Origin: Nitrospiraceae bacterium
Lineage (GTDB): Bacteria > Nitrospirota > Nitrospiria > Nitrospirales > Nitrospiraceae
DNA length: 58,885 nucleotides
Assembly (NCBI GenBank): GCA_009692155.1
Contig: SHZW01000013.1
Span: 1-58,885 of the forward strand
Direction: 5' to 3'
The notes below the pieces were generated by a model. It did not search any database. It saw only the letters and a program-made list of their open reading frames with translations, and was not told where the DNA came from. Within the stretch, counting starts at the first letter, position 1. The number at the start of each line of letters is the position of its first letter. The position numbers were made by a program, and so were the translations under genes. Of this stretch, positions 24,260 to 33,292 are shown piece after piece.

Positions 24260-25933
24260 ATGGAAAAACGAGTCGTCATCTTTCTGATCCTGTCCCTGAC
24301 CATTCTGGTCGGGTACGAGTATGTCCTGCGACAGATGGGATTGACCCCGCCGCCCTCGCAGCAGACAGACCAGCAGGCTCCCGCTTCGACGGTTCCCCAA
24401 ACATCCGAGGCAGCAGCAACTCCGGAAAAAAACCCGGCGGCGGCACCGATCAGTCGCCCTGACGAGCGTGCTGCCTCTGTGCCCGCGGGAGTTCAAACGA
24501 TTGAGGTGGTGACCGATTTGTACCGGGCCGCCATCTCGAATCGCGGCGGCGTCATCACGAGCTGGGAATTGACGCGCTACCGCCTCACGCCGGAGAGTGC
24601 CTCGCCGCCTGTCCAGCTGGTGCACAAAGAAGGAAAGTTCGCCGGGCCGCTGTCGTTGCACACCACTGACGAAGCACTCACCCAGCGCGTGAACGAGGCG
24701 CTGTATGAAGTCGAACGCGATTTCAGCAGGCTCGACGCGGCCCATCCGACCGGCCACCTCACGCTGACCTACCGTGCACCCGGGCAGGCGCCGGGATCGC
24801 CGGTCCACGTCGAAAAACAGCTGACCTTTCACCATGACAGTTATGTGGTGGATGTGGCGGTCGTCACGGAAGGCATCAGCGGAACGCTGGCGACCGGGCT
24901 GGGTACCAATTTCGGCATTGTCGAATGGAGCGAGGGCCTGATCGGCCTGATCGGTCCGGCCTCCCGCATCGAGGACAAAATTGAGAAGGACCTGCCGGAC
25001 ACCGAGCAGGAATTAAAGGGCAACGTCAAATGGGTCGCGCTGCAGGACAAGTATTTCATGAGCGTGGCCATGCCGACCGGCGCCACCGCCGTATGGATTA
25101 AGAAAGAAGGCGAGAGACTCGCCTCGGCACAGGTGCGATTTCCCGCGCCGTCCGTGTCGGCGCCGCTGACCTTTCGACTCTACGCGGGCCCGAAGGAATT
25201 CGAGATCCTGAAAACGCTGGATGCGGGGCTTGAAGACACGATCGACTTCGGATGGTTCATCTTCGGCAGTTGGGACATGGTCAAAGCGGTCGCCAAGCCG
25301 CTGTTCTCCGTCCTGCGGTTTCTGCACGACTACACACAGAACTACGGCATCGCGATCGTGCTGCTGACGGTCGGCATCAAGCTGCTGTTCGCGCCGCTCC
25401 AATATAAGAGCTACAAGTCCATGAAGGAGATGCAGCTCCTCCAGCCGAAGGTGCTGGCGCTGCAGACCAAGTACAAGGACGACCGGGATCGGCTGAACAA
25501 GGAGCTGATCAAGCTGTACCGCGATCATAAAGTCAATCCGGTCGGCGGCTGCCTGCCGATGCTGCTGCAAATGCCGGTCTTCGTCGCGCTGTTCAATGTC
25601 CTGTATATGACGATCGAACTCCGGCAGGCGCCGTTTCTCCTGTGGGTGACCGATCTCTCGATACCCGATCCCTATTATGTGCTGCCGATTCTCATGGGCG
25701 TGACGATGATGATTCAGCAAAAAATCACGCCCACGACCATGGACCCGGTGCAGGCCAAGATCATGCTGCTGCTGCCGGCGTTCATGACCCTGCTGTTCCT
25801 GAATTTTGCATCCGGGTTGGTGCTGTACTGGTTCACCAATAACTTGCTGACCATCGGCCAGCAGTTCGTCACGGACCGGTACATTTACAGGCAGCCGACG
25901 TTTTCGGCTTCCTCTGACCAGCCAACGACCTGA
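24260..25933 (+). CDS. yidC: Membrane protein insertase YidC
   Basis: A 557-residue insertase of the long, Gram-negative type. An N-terminal helix (VVIFLILSLTILVGYEYVL) is followed by a Gln/Pro/Ala-rich linker, a large periplasmic beta domain (about residues 80-320) and the conserved five-helix core beginning NYGIAIVLLTVGIKLLFAPL, with KYKDDRDRLNKELIKLYRDH in the cytoplasmic hairpin and GGCLPMLLQMPVFVALFNVL. It inserts and folds inner-membrane proteins with or without SecYEG. It is followed 8 bp later by mnmE. Confidence 0.97.
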   Translation: MEKRVVIFLILSLTILVGYEYVLRQMGLTPPPSQQTDQQAPASTVPQTSEAAATPEKNPAAAPISRPDERAASVPAGVQTIEVVTDLYRAAISNRGGVITSWELTRYRLTPESASPPVQLVHKEGKFAGPLSLHTTDEALTQRVNEALYEVERDFSRLDAAHPTGHLTLTYRAPGQAPGSPVHVEKQLTFHHDSYVVDVAVVTEGISGTLATGLGTNFGIVEWSEGLIGLIGPASRIEDKIEKDLPDTEQELKGNVKWVALQDKYFMSVAMPTGATAVWIKKEGERLASAQVRFPAPSVSAPLTFRLYAGPKEFEILKTLDAGLEDTIDFGWFIFGSWDMVKAVAKPLFSVLRFLHDYTQNYGIAIVLLTVGIKLLFAPLQYKSYKSMKEMQLLQPKVLALQTKYKDDRDRLNKELIKLYRDHKVNPVGGCLPMLLQMPVFVALFNVLYMTIELRQAPFLLWVTDLSIPDPYYVLPILMGVTMMIQQKITPTTMDPVQAKIMLLLPAFMTLLFLNFASGLVLYWFTNNLLTIGQQFVTDRYIYRQPTFSASSDQPTT

Positions 25934-25941
25934 GTTCCACC

Positions 25942-27351
25942 ATGAGTGGACCATTGAACGACACGATCTGCGCCATCGCCACTCCGATTGGTGAGGGCGG
26001 CATCGGCATCGTACGCGTCAGCGGCGAGAAAGCCGTCGATGCCGCGTCCGGTCTGGTCGCGCTGCGGTCCGGCGCGCCGCTGCCATCCGCCGCCAGCCAT
26101 GTGCTCCACCACGCGGATCTGCTTGACCCGACCGATTCACGCCGGCGCGCGCTGCTCGATGACGCGCTGGTGGTCGTCATGCGCGGGCCGCGGTCCTATA
26201 CCGGCGAAGACGTCGTCGAACTCCAGTGCCACGGCGGTGTGGTCATTCTGCAAACGATCTGCGAAGCGCTGATCCGCGCAGGGGCCAGATTGGCTGAGCC
26301 CGGAGAATTTACGAAACGAGCCTTCCTCAACGGCCGTCTGGACCTAGCCCAGGCCGAGGCCGTGCTCGATACAATTAGGGCGAAAACGGCGGGCGGGCTG
26401 CGGATTGCGCAGGAGCAGTTGCGCGGAGCTCTGTCCAGGGAAATCGACACGGTCCGGGAGAAACTCATCGGCCTGCTGGCGCACGTCGAAGCGGGCATCG
26501 ATTTCGTGGAAGAGGATATCGCGTTCATTCCAACGGTTGAACTGACAGCCGGCCTCCGGCAGGTGCACGAAGCCGTCGGCCGGCTGCTCGCCCACAGTCG
26601 TGAAGGCCGTATTCTGCGCGAAGGCGTCACGGCGGCGATCATCGGCAGGCCGAACGTCGGAAAATCGAGCCTACTCAACGCGCTCCTCAAGACGGATCGG
26701 GCGATCGTGACGCCCATCCCGGGCACCACGCGCGACGTGCTGGAAGAATTGCTGAACATCCGGGGCATTCCTGTTCGCCTGCTGGACACTGCGGGCATTC
26801 GCGACACCGCCGATCCCGTGGAGCAGGAAGGCGTGCGGCGCAGCCGCATCGCGCAGGAGCAGGCCGACCTGTTGCTGATCGTCCTGGACGGATCGGCGCC
26901 GTTGACGCCGGACGACCGGACTCTGTTGGAAGACGCCTGCCCGAATGTCGATCAGAAACGGCTTGTGGTCGTCAATAAGACGGACCTGCCGTGTCGTATC
27001 GACCCGGTTCTTTTGCCTCCTGCCGGACCCGCCTGCGCGGTGGCACGGATCTCCGCCAAAACAGGCGATGGGCTCGATGAGTTGCGGGACCGGATTCGAA
27101 TGCTGCTCGTCCATCCGGACTTTGAAACCAGAGAAACCGTCATGGTGACCCATCTTCGCCACCAGACCGCACTCCGACGAACGCAGGATGCGATGGCGGC
27201 AGCGCTCGCTTCTGTTGAGGCCGGACAGGCCGGCGAGTTGATCGCGATGGATCTTCGCGCGGCTATCGATGCGCTGGGCGAAATTACCGGCGCAGTCAGC
27301 ACGGACGATATTCTCGACCGGATCTTCAAGGAATTTTGCATCGGCAAATGA
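25942..27351 (+). CDS. mnmE: tRNA modification GTPase MnmE
   Basis: A 469-residue GTPase that, with MnmG, adds the carboxymethylaminomethyl group at wobble uridine 34. The N-terminal folate-binding domain starts DTICAIATPIGEGGIGIVRV. The G domain (about residues 228-385) has GRPNVGKSSLLNALL, the switch TPIPGTTRDV, DTAGIRDTADP and VVNKTDLP. The C-terminus ends in the catalytic FCIGK motif. Its partner mnmG follows after a 108-bp gap that holds a heptamer-array element. Confidence 0.97.
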   Translation: MSGPLNDTICAIATPIGEGGIGIVRVSGEKAVDAASGLVALRSGAPLPSAASHVLHHADLLDPTDSRRRALLDDALVVVMRGPRSYTGEDVVELQCHGGVVILQTICEALIRAGARLAEPGEFTKRAFLNGRLDLAQAEAVLDTIRAKTAGGLRIAQEQLRGALSREIDTVREKLIGLLAHVEAGIDFVEEDIAFIPTVELTAGLRQVHEAVGRLLAHSREGRILREGVTAAIIGRPNVGKSSLLNALLKTDRAIVTPIPGTTRDVLEELLNIRGIPVRLLDTAGIRDTADPVEQEGVRRSRIAQEQADLLLIVLDGSAPLTPDDRTLLEDACPNVDQKRLVVVNKTDLPCRIDPVLLPPAGPACAVARISAKTGDGLDELRDRIRMLLVHPDFETRETVMVTHLRHQTALRRTQDAMAAALASVEAGQAGELIAMDLRAAIDALGEITGAVSTDDILDRIFKEFCIGK

Positions 27352-27361
27352 AACGCCACCG

Positions 27362-27450
27362 GGTGCGGGGTACGAGGTGCGAGGTGCTGGGTAAAAGAAA
27401 AGAGTCGCCAGTTAATTTTTTCTCGAACCTCGAACCCCGAACCTTGAACC
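27362..27450. repeat. Inverted heptamer-array element 3
   Basis: The left arm (27362-27391) is four tandem 7-mers of consensus GGTGCGA. The spacer is about 30 bp and AT-rich. The right arm (27423-27450) is exactly four 7-mers of consensus TCGAACC, whose complement GGTTCGA matches the left consensus at six of seven positions. It occupies the mnmE-mnmG gap. The element at 49435 is the same sequence type in the opposite orientation. Confidence 0.85.
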
Positions 27451-27459
27451 AGTCTGTAT

Positions 27460-29355
27460 ATGGCTGTTAGTTACGACATCGTGGTCGTCGGAGGCGGCCA
27501 TGCCGGCTGCGAAGCCGCGCTGGCGGCGGCGCGCATGGGCACGCGCGTCCTCCTATTGACGATGGAACTGGACAAGATCGCGCAGATGTCCTGCAACCCG
27601 GCCGTGGGCGGCATCGCGAAAGGGCATCTGGTCAAGGAAATCGATGCGCTGGGCGGTGAAATGGGGCGCAACACGGATCGCGCCGGGATTCAGTTTCGGA
27701 TGTTGAATACCAGCAAGGGGCCGGCCGTGCGGGCGCTCCGCGTGCAGTGCGACAAAAAACTCTACCGTTTCGCCATGCAGCAGACCCTGCACGAACAGCC
27801 TGGACTTGATGTGGCACGGGGCACGGTGGATCGTCTCCTCACGGAGGGTGGACGAGTGACCGGCCTCGTGACCGGCACCGGCGAGCAGATCGCCGCGCGG
27901 GCTGTGATTCTCACGTCGGGCACGTTCTTGAAGGGTCTGATTCACATCGGGCTCACGCATTTTCCGGCCGGGCGCGGCGGAGAGGCCTCGGCCGAACACC
28001 TGTCGGACTGCATGCGCGACCTGGGCTTTGAAGTGGGACGCTTGAAGACCGGCACGCCGCCACGCCTGCACCGGGACACGATCAACTTCGCCGCGATGGC
28101 GCTCCAGCCTGGCGACGATCCGCCGCCGCCCTTTTCGGCGCGCACGGAGCGGATCGTCAATGCGCAGATGCCCTGCCACCTCACCTACACCACTCAGGAC
28201 ACCCACGAGATCATCCGTAAGAACCTCGACCGCTCGCCGATGTATTCGGGCGTGATCGAATCCGTGGGACCGCGCTACTGCCCCTCGATCGAAGACAAGG
28301 TCGTGCGTTTTGCGGACAAGGAACGGCATCAGATTTTCATCGAGCCGGAAGGACTGGACACGGTGGAATACTATCCGAACGGGATTTCCACGAGCCTGCC
28401 GGTGGATGTGCAGGCGGCCATCCTGAAGACAATCCCAGGACTCGAACGAGCGACGATGCTCAAGCCGGGCTACGCCATCGAGTACGATTATTTCCCGCCG
28501 CGTCAACTTCACCCGACACTGGAAACCAAGCCGGTCTCCGGACTGTTCCACGCGGGACAGATCAACGGCACCTCCGGCTATGAAGAGGCGGGCGCGCAGG
28601 GCATCATCGCCGGGATCAACGCGGCCATGGCCGTGCGCGGCGAGTCCCCGCTCGTGCTGGACCGCTCGCAAGCCTACATCGGCGTGCTCATCGACGACCT
28701 CATCACGAAAGATGCGCGCGAGCCCTATCGCATGTTCACCTCGCGCGCGGAATACCGCCTGCTGCTCCGTCATGATAATGCAGACATGCGGCTCACGGAA
28801 ATCGGGTATCGTTTGGGGCTCGTGCCGGAAGCCGACCATGCGCGCTTCCAGCGCAAGCGTGATAGGATCGAACAGGAAGTGCGTTGCTTGCAGGAAACTC
28901 GAGCGGCCTCGGTCGGATCGTTTCTTGAAAAACTCGCGGCAGTCTCACCCGAGCCGCTCTCTCCCGATGCGACCCTGGCCCACGTACTGCGCCGGCAGAG
29001 CATGACCTATTCCAAGCTCACCAAATTGCTCGGCACGCTGCAGTCAGATAATGAAGAAATATCTCAAGCCATTGAAATTACAGTTAAATATGACGGTTAT
29101 ATCAAGCGACAACTCCAGCAAATTTCGCGATTTGAAAAACTTGAGGAAAAGAAAATCCCGGCCGATTTCAACTACGGCAGCGTCCTGGGATTTTCACGAG
29201 AGGTGCTCGAAAAATTGAACCGTTTCCGCCCCGCTTCCATCGGCCAGGCTTCTCGCATTTCAGGTGTAACGCCTGCAGCCATCTCGCTCCTGCTCGTTGC
29301 TCTTGAGCGCAACCGACGTCAACAACAGGGTCAAGCAGCCCCTATTTCTGCTTAA
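27460..29355 (+). CDS. mnmG: tRNA uridine modification enzyme MnmG
   Basis: A 631-residue FAD enzyme, partner of MnmE in making 5-carboxymethylaminomethyluridine at tRNA position 34. The FAD site is [20 protein letters not shown]. Then come [24 protein letters not shown], and [20 protein letters not shown]; the C-terminal helical domain contains [19 protein letters not shown]. Length is normal. The last 250 bp are more AT-rich than the body. Confidence 0.97.
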   Translation: MAVSYDIVVVGGGHAGCEAALAAARMGTRVLLLTMELDKIAQMSCNPAVGGIAKGHLVKEIDALGGEMGRNTDRAGIQFRMLNTSKGPAVRALRVQCDKKLYRFAMQQTLHEQPGLDVARGTVDRLLTEGGRVTGLVTGTGEQIAARAVILTSGTFLKGLIHIGLTHFPAGRGGEASAEHLSDCMRDLGFEVGRLKTGTPPRLHRDTINFAAMALQPGDDPPPPFSARTERIVNAQMPCHLTYTTQDTHEIIRKNLDRSPMYSGVIESVGPRYCPSIEDKVVRFADKERHQIFIEPEGLDTVEYYPNGISTSLPVDVQAAILKTIPGLERATMLKPGYAIEYDYFPPRQLHPTLETKPVSGLFHAGQINGTSGYEEAGAQGIIAGINAAMAVRGESPLVLDRSQAYIGVLIDDLITKDAREPYRMFTSRAEYRLLLRHDNADMRLTEIGYRLGLVPEADHARFQRKRDRIEQEVRCLQETRAASVGSFLEKLAAVSPEPLSPDATLAHVLRRQSMTYSKLTKLLGTLQSDNEEISQAIEITVKYDGYIKRQLQQISRFEKLEEKKIPADFNYGSVLGFSREVLEKLNRFRPASIGQASRISGVTPAAISLLLVALERNRRQQQGQAAPISA

Positions 29356-29434
29356 CCAAAAACTCTTTCCGTGGCACCCTCGCGAGATCGTTACTCACGA
29401 AATACCGCTTGACCAGATCTGCTGATTGGCGTAG

Positions 29435-30097
29435 ATGTTCCACGTGGAACAGACACTATTTGTAGATGTTTTAATTGAAGAAACATCTATACTTGGTATA
29501 AAGTTAGATCAAAATCAGGTTTCAGCTTTGGCTTCCTATTACCGCGAACTTGATCGCTGGAACCAAAAAATAAATCTGTCGGCAATCCAGGATACAAAAG
29601 AAATTGCCATCAAGCATTTCCTCGACTCACTGCTATACAGCCAAGCTTTGGAACAGCGAAGAAATGCGTCGCTGCTGGATGTCGGCAGCGGAGCAGGCTT
29701 CCCGGGGTTGCCGCTGAAAATACTGGTTCCGGAACTCCGGGTGACATTGCTCGAGCCAAATGAGAAAAAGACCTCGTTCTTGCACCATATCATCGGCACA
29801 TTGGATCTCAAACACGTGTCGGTCGTATCCAAACAGTTGCGCGACTTTTCGCGAGCGCCTGAAGGCTCTGGCCGATTCTCCTACATCGCTACGCGGGCCG
29901 TTGAGGCTGCGAAGATTCTGCCGTTCTCCGCTGTGTTGCTCGAAGAACAGGGCCGCGTGATTTTGTGTTTGGCCAAAGCGCTGGACTCCGATCCCGCGAA
30001 GCATGGATTCAAAGTCTCACGTGAATTCGCTTATGAATTGCCGCACGGCTTTGGACGCCGAGTGCTTACGGTTCTTCAGCCGTCAGCTGTGCCCTAA
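29435..30097 (+). CDS. rsmG: 16S rRNA m7G methyltransferase RsmG
   Basis: A 220-residue methyltransferase for N7 of a conserved guanine in the 530 loop of 16S rRNA. The SAM motif is SLLDVGSGAGFPGLPLKILV, then VTLLEPNEKKTSFLHHI and IATRAVEAAKIL. It starts MFHVEQTLF because its start codon lies inside a parS palindrome: the ParB-binding site TGTTCCACGTGGAACA supplies codons 1-6. This overlap of parS with rsmG is known in several bacteria. Confidence 0.95.
   Translation: MFHVEQTLFVDVLIEETSILGIKLDQNQVSALASYYRELDRWNQKINLSAIQDTKEIAIKHFLDSLLYSQALEQRRNASLLDVGSGAGFPGLPLKILVPELRVTLLEPNEKKTSFLHHIIGTLDLKHVSVVSKQLRDFSRAPEGSGRFSYIATRAVEAAKILPFSAVLLEEQGRVILCLAKALDSDPAKHGFKVSREFAYELPHGFGRRVLTVLQPSAVP
29436..29451. 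promoter_or_regulatory. parS site 1
   Basis: TGTTCCACGTGGAACA is a perfect 16-bp palindrome one substitution per arm from the common parS consensus TGTTTCACGTGAAACA. It overlaps the start of rsmG and is 1.6 kb from parB. Confidence 0.93.
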
Positions 30098-30102
30098 CGA
30101 GA

Positions 30103-30118
30103 TGTTCCACGTGGAACA
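30103..30118. promoter_or_regulatory. parS site 2
   Basis: A second identical 16-bp palindrome TGTTCCACGTGGAACA lies 5 bp after the rsmG stop and 41 bp before the parA start. ParB binding here could affect parAB expression, which is inference. Confidence 0.93.
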
Positions 30119-30159
30119 TCTCTGCTGTGCGATTGGAAAAAAGGAGCTTGAACGGACAC

Positions 30160-30933
30160 ATGGCTAGAGTAATTGCTGTGGCGAACCAGAAGGGAGGAGT
30201 AGGAAAAACAACGACTTCCGTGAATCTTGCCACATCATTGGCCGTATCTGAACGGTCTGTGCTGCTGGTTGACATGGATCCCCAGTCGAATGCCACAAGC
30301 GGTCTTGGGATTGATACGAAGGGCCTTGCCAGGACGGTCTATGACTGTTTGGTGCATGGAACCAAAATCGAAGAGGTGATCGTGCCGACCGCGATCCCGC
30401 AACTGTCGATCGCGCCGGCGACAGCCGATCTTGTCGGCGCGGAAGTCGAACTGGTTTCCATGCCGGATCGTGAGCACCTGCTGAAGACTGCGCTGCAGGG
30501 AATTCTCGATCGATTCGATTATGTCGTGCTCGATTGTCCCCCGGCGCTCGGGTTGCTCACGATCAACGCACTCACGGCAGCATCCTCGGTGCTCGTCCCG
30601 CTTCAATGCGAGTATTACGCGATGGAGGGATTGGGACGACTGATGGCCAACGTCGAGCGCGTGCAGCAATCCTTGAATCCGTCATTGGAATTGGAAGGCA
30701 TCGTGCTGACGATGTTCGATAGCCGCAATAGTCTGTCGGGGCAGGTCGCCGATGAGATTCGATCGCACTTCAAGGATAAAGTTTACCGCACGGTGATTCC
30801 GCGCAACGTCGCGCTGGCTGAAGCGCCGAGTTTCGGACGGCCGGCGCTGCTGTACAACGCTGCATCCACCGGCTCGCAGGCCTATCTCCAACTTGCAAAA
30901 GAGTTTCTCAATGGAAAAAAAGGCGCTCGGTAA
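30160..30933 (+). CDS. parA: Chromosome partitioning ATPase ParA (Soj)
   Basis: A 257-residue ATPase starting MARVIAVANQKGGVGKTTTS, with a deviant Walker A (KGGVGKTT), the Walker A' LLVDMDPQSNATSGLG, and YVVLDCPPALGLLTINAL. An upstream in-frame GTG would add 11 residues but the family starts here. It segregates the origin region with ParB and parS. The last 42 codons are repeated, diverged, immediately downstream, and the last bases of this copy contain an out-of-frame parB-like start. Confidence 0.96.
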   Translation: MARVIAVANQKGGVGKTTTSVNLATSLAVSERSVLLVDMDPQSNATSGLGIDTKGLARTVYDCLVHGTKIEEVIVPTAIPQLSIAPATADLVGAEVELVSMPDREHLLKTALQGILDRFDYVVLDCPPALGLLTINALTAASSVLVPLQCEYYAMEGLGRLMANVERVQQSLNPSLELEGIVLTMFDSRNSLSGQVADEIRSHFKDKVYRTVIPRNVALAEAPSFGRPALLYNAASTGSQAYLQLAKEFLNGKKGAR

Positions 30934-31063
30934 ATGTCGCGCTGGCTGAAGCGCCGAGCTTCGGACGGCCGGCACTGTTGTCTCACGTCGCATCCATCGA
31001 CTCGCAGGTTTATCTCAAGCTAGCCAAGGAGTTTCTCAATGGAAAAAAAAGCTCTCGGTAAGG
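30808..31063 (+). repeat. 128-bp tandem duplication of parA 3' end/parB 5' start
   Basis: Two adjacent copies (30808-30935 and 30936-31063) align with a constant 128-bp offset and no gaps but many substitutions. Copy 2 still encodes a ParA C-terminus, NVALAEAPSFGRPALLSHVA through EFLNGKKSSR and a stop. Copy 1 holds a decoy parB start, MEKKALGKCRAG, that stops after 12 codons. Confidence 0.93.
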
Positions 31064-31890
31064 GACTCGGCGCGCTGCTTCCGGAAAGCCTCCCGAAAAT
31101 TCTTCCGATCGAACGCGAGACGACACAGGATGTCCCGCTCGACCGGATTGTCCCGAATCGCTACCAGCCCAGACAGACATTCGAGCCGGATGAGCTGGCG
31201 CAGCTGACTGAGTCGGTCAAGCGCAACGGTGTCTTGCAACCGGTGCTTGTCCGACGCAAGGCGGACGGGCTGTTCGAGTTGATCGCAGGCGAACGGCGCT
31301 ACCGAGCCGCCAAGCTGGCCGGCCTCAAGAGCATCCCGGCAGTCGTGCGCAATTCAAGCGACGAACAATCCATGGAACTGGCGCTGACCGAAAACCTTCA
31401 GCGGGAAGATCTCAACCCAATAGAAGAAGCGCGCGCCTATTACCGGCTGCTGACGGAATTCAGGCTGACACAGGAAACGCTCGCGCAACGCTTCGGAAAA
31501 GATCGCTCTTCCGTTGCCAACTCCCTCAGACTTCTTAATTTACCTAATGAAATTAAAGAGTTAGTTGAATCTTTCAAAATTTCAATGGGCCATGCCAAGG
31601 TGCTGCTTGGACTCAGCCGTCCGGAGCTCCAATTGAAACTGGCCAAGCGGATCATGGAGGGGCAGCTCTCCGTTCGCCAGGCAGAACAGTTGATCGCGTC
31701 CGACCTGCGCACCGGAAAAACAAAGCCGGCAGCGCGACGGCTGACGGTCTATCCGGACCTCGAAGAAAAATTACGGAAACGTTTCGGAACGAAAGTGCTG
31801 ATTCACAAAGGACGGAAGGGCGGACGACTGGAAATCCACTACTACGAGCCGGCCGACCTCGATCGATTGGTTGAGCTGATGTTGGGATAA
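31039..31890 (+). CDS. parB: Chromosome partitioning protein ParB (Spo0J)
   Basis: A 283-residue centromere-binding protein starting MEKKALGKGLGALLPESLPK, the usual ParB opening. The CTPase/N-domain motif is ELIAGERRYRAAKLAGL (GERRxRA), followed by LTENLQREDLNPIEEARAY, the helix-turn-helix LTQETLAQRFGKDRSSVAN, and a C-terminal dimerisation segment GRLEIHYYEPADLDRLVELM. It binds the two parS sites at 29436 and 30103. Its start lies inside the second copy of the 128-bp duplication. Confidence 0.96.
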   Translation: MEKKALGKGLGALLPESLPKILPIERETTQDVPLDRIVPNRYQPRQTFEPDELAQLTESVKRNGVLQPVLVRRKADGLFELIAGERRYRAAKLAGLKSIPAVVRNSSDEQSMELALTENLQREDLNPIEEARAYYRLLTEFRLTQETLAQRFGKDRSSVANSLRLLNLPNEIKELVESFKISMGHAKVLLGLSRPELQLKLAKRIMEGQLSVRQAEQLIASDLRTGKTKPAARRLTVYPDLEEKLRKRFGTKVLIHKGRKGGRLEIHYYEPADLDRLVELMLG

Positions 31891-32170
31891 CGTTCGTGAG
31901 GATCAGAGCGAAAAACGGGAAATTTCTTGCGTTGTCCACAACCTCGTTTTAAGCTTGCCCCATACGCTGCTGCTCCTGAGGGTTGGACATAAGTCCCCGC
32001 CTCATCTGTCACTGAGCGTACACAGGATTTCCGGCTCTTCCCGTTTTCCAGGCAGACGGGGGACGTTCCGTTTCGTTTTTTCCAAACGGAGCCGTGACGG
32101 GAATTTCAGATAGCGGATCTCGCGACACACAATCGGGTGGCACAGTCTAAAAAGAAAGAGGGAGGGCACT
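31891..32170. other. Intergenic region after parB
   Basis: This 280-bp gap holds one strong DnaA-box-like word TTGTCCACA (31932-31940), itself flanked as GTTGTCCACAAC. It also holds a possible stem CCGTTT/AAACGG near 32066-32087 with a T-run in the loop, and a good ribosome binding site GAGGGAGGG just before 32171. A single box is not enough to call oriC. Confidence 0.45.
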
Positions 32171-32656
32171 ATGTGAAAGAAGGATAAAGCCAATAACGAC
32201 GACGCCGATCAACAGACAACCGACGAGAACGGGCAGGATGGGACAGCGGCACAGGCGGAAGACGTCATAGCGTTTGTCGGAAAAGGCGTCGAATTCAAGG
32301 GAATCATCACCTACAACGGCACGGTGCGCATTGACGGCCAGCTCGACGGCGAAATCCACACGGACGGCACGTTGCTGGTCGGCGAGGACGCCGTCCTTAC
32401 GGCAAAGGTGAGCGCCGGCACCGTCATCAGCAAAGGGAGAATCACGGGCGACATCTCGGCGAAGGAAAAAGTCAGGCTGCTGTCCCCGGCGATCCTGAAT
32501 GGCTCGGTCAAGGCGCCGACGATCTCGATGGAAGAAGGCGTGCTCTTCAACGGGAGCATTGAGATGGCGCGGACGGAAGTGCGCGAGCTCGCGCGCGAGG
32601 CGGCGGTGCGAGCGGTCAATGCACCTGCCTCCGGCATGAAACGCGTCACAGGCTAA
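32171..32656 (+). pseudogene. Bactofilin 1, start codon followed by stop
   Basis: An excellent ribosome binding site (GAGGGAGGG) precedes ATG at 32171, but codon 2 is TGA. The same frame then runs open as KKDKANNDDADQQTTDENGQ through a full bactofilin domain: VEFKGIITYNGTVRIDGQLD, TLLVGEDAVLTAKVSAGTVI and ISMEEGVLFNGSIEM, ending at 32656. The paralogue 79 bp downstream begins ATG TGG, so a TGG-to-TGA change is the simplest explanation. No other start precedes GTG 32324, which would remove about 50 residues, including the first beta turns. Bactofilins polymerise into filaments that position envelope machinery. Confidence 0.75.
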
Positions 32657-32734
32657 CCGGCAACGGTCCAAGAGTGAACCGGCAACTGCCGCGCGCGGCC
32701 ATTTCTGCGCGCGACGCTATCGAAGGAGGCAGGC

Positions 32735-33187
32735 ATGTGGGGGAGTAAGGGGAAAAATAAACACCCCATCGTCGACGAGGAAAACTTCACATTCCTCGGA
32801 CGGGGCGTGGACTTCAAAGGTGTCGTCAACTTTGAAGGGACGGTGCGCATCGACGGCCGCCTGGACGGGGAAATTCATACCAAGGGCACGCTGGTCGTCG
32901 GCGAACACGCAGTGATCAAGGGCATCGTGACCACCGGCACGCTGATCAGCGGCGGGAGAATCAAGGCGAACGTCACGGCGACAGAAAAAATTCAGATCCT
33001 CAAGCCCGGCGTGCTGATCGGAGACGTTCGCACGCCGTCCTTCACGATGGAAGAGGGCGCGCATTTTCACGGCCTCTGCGATATGGGCACCGACGCATGG
33101 GGTGCGGAAGAGCATCCGGATCTCGACAAGGTCCACGACCTGGCCGCGCACCGCGGCAAGGTCCGGCTGCAAGATTTGCCCTCGTGA
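32735..33187 (+). CDS. Bactofilin 2
   Basis: A 150-residue bactofilin starting MWGSKGKNKHPIVDEENFTF behind GGAGGC. The core is the beta-helical repeat set: FLGRGVDFKGVVNFEGTVRI, DGRLDGEIHTKGTLVVGEHA, VIKGIVTTGTLISGG and PSFTMEEGAHFHG. It forms non-nucleotide cytoskeletal filaments. It is paired with the broken bactofilin upstream and, as in other bacteria, lies close to parAB. The C-terminal tail after residue 118 is charged and not part of the core. Confidence 0.93.
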   Translation: MWGSKGKNKHPIVDEENFTFLGRGVDFKGVVNFEGTVRIDGRLDGEIHTKGTLVVGEHAVIKGIVTTGTLISGGRIKANVTATEKIQILKPGVLIGDVRTPSFTMEEGAHFHGLCDMGTDAWGAEEHPDLDKVHDLAAHRGKVRLQDLPS

Positions 33188-33292
33188 CACAACCCCGCTT
33201 CATCCTGTAGCATACGATCGTCTGCCGGCGTCCCGGCGATTGCAGGACGCCGGCCATTACGCACATACAGTCAGCGGACAGGGTGTTCTGTC

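Noticed and set aside
31932-31940. Possible oriC with DnaA box TTGTCCACA
   Set aside because: Only one good box was found in the 280-bp gap; no cluster, no dnaA nearby.
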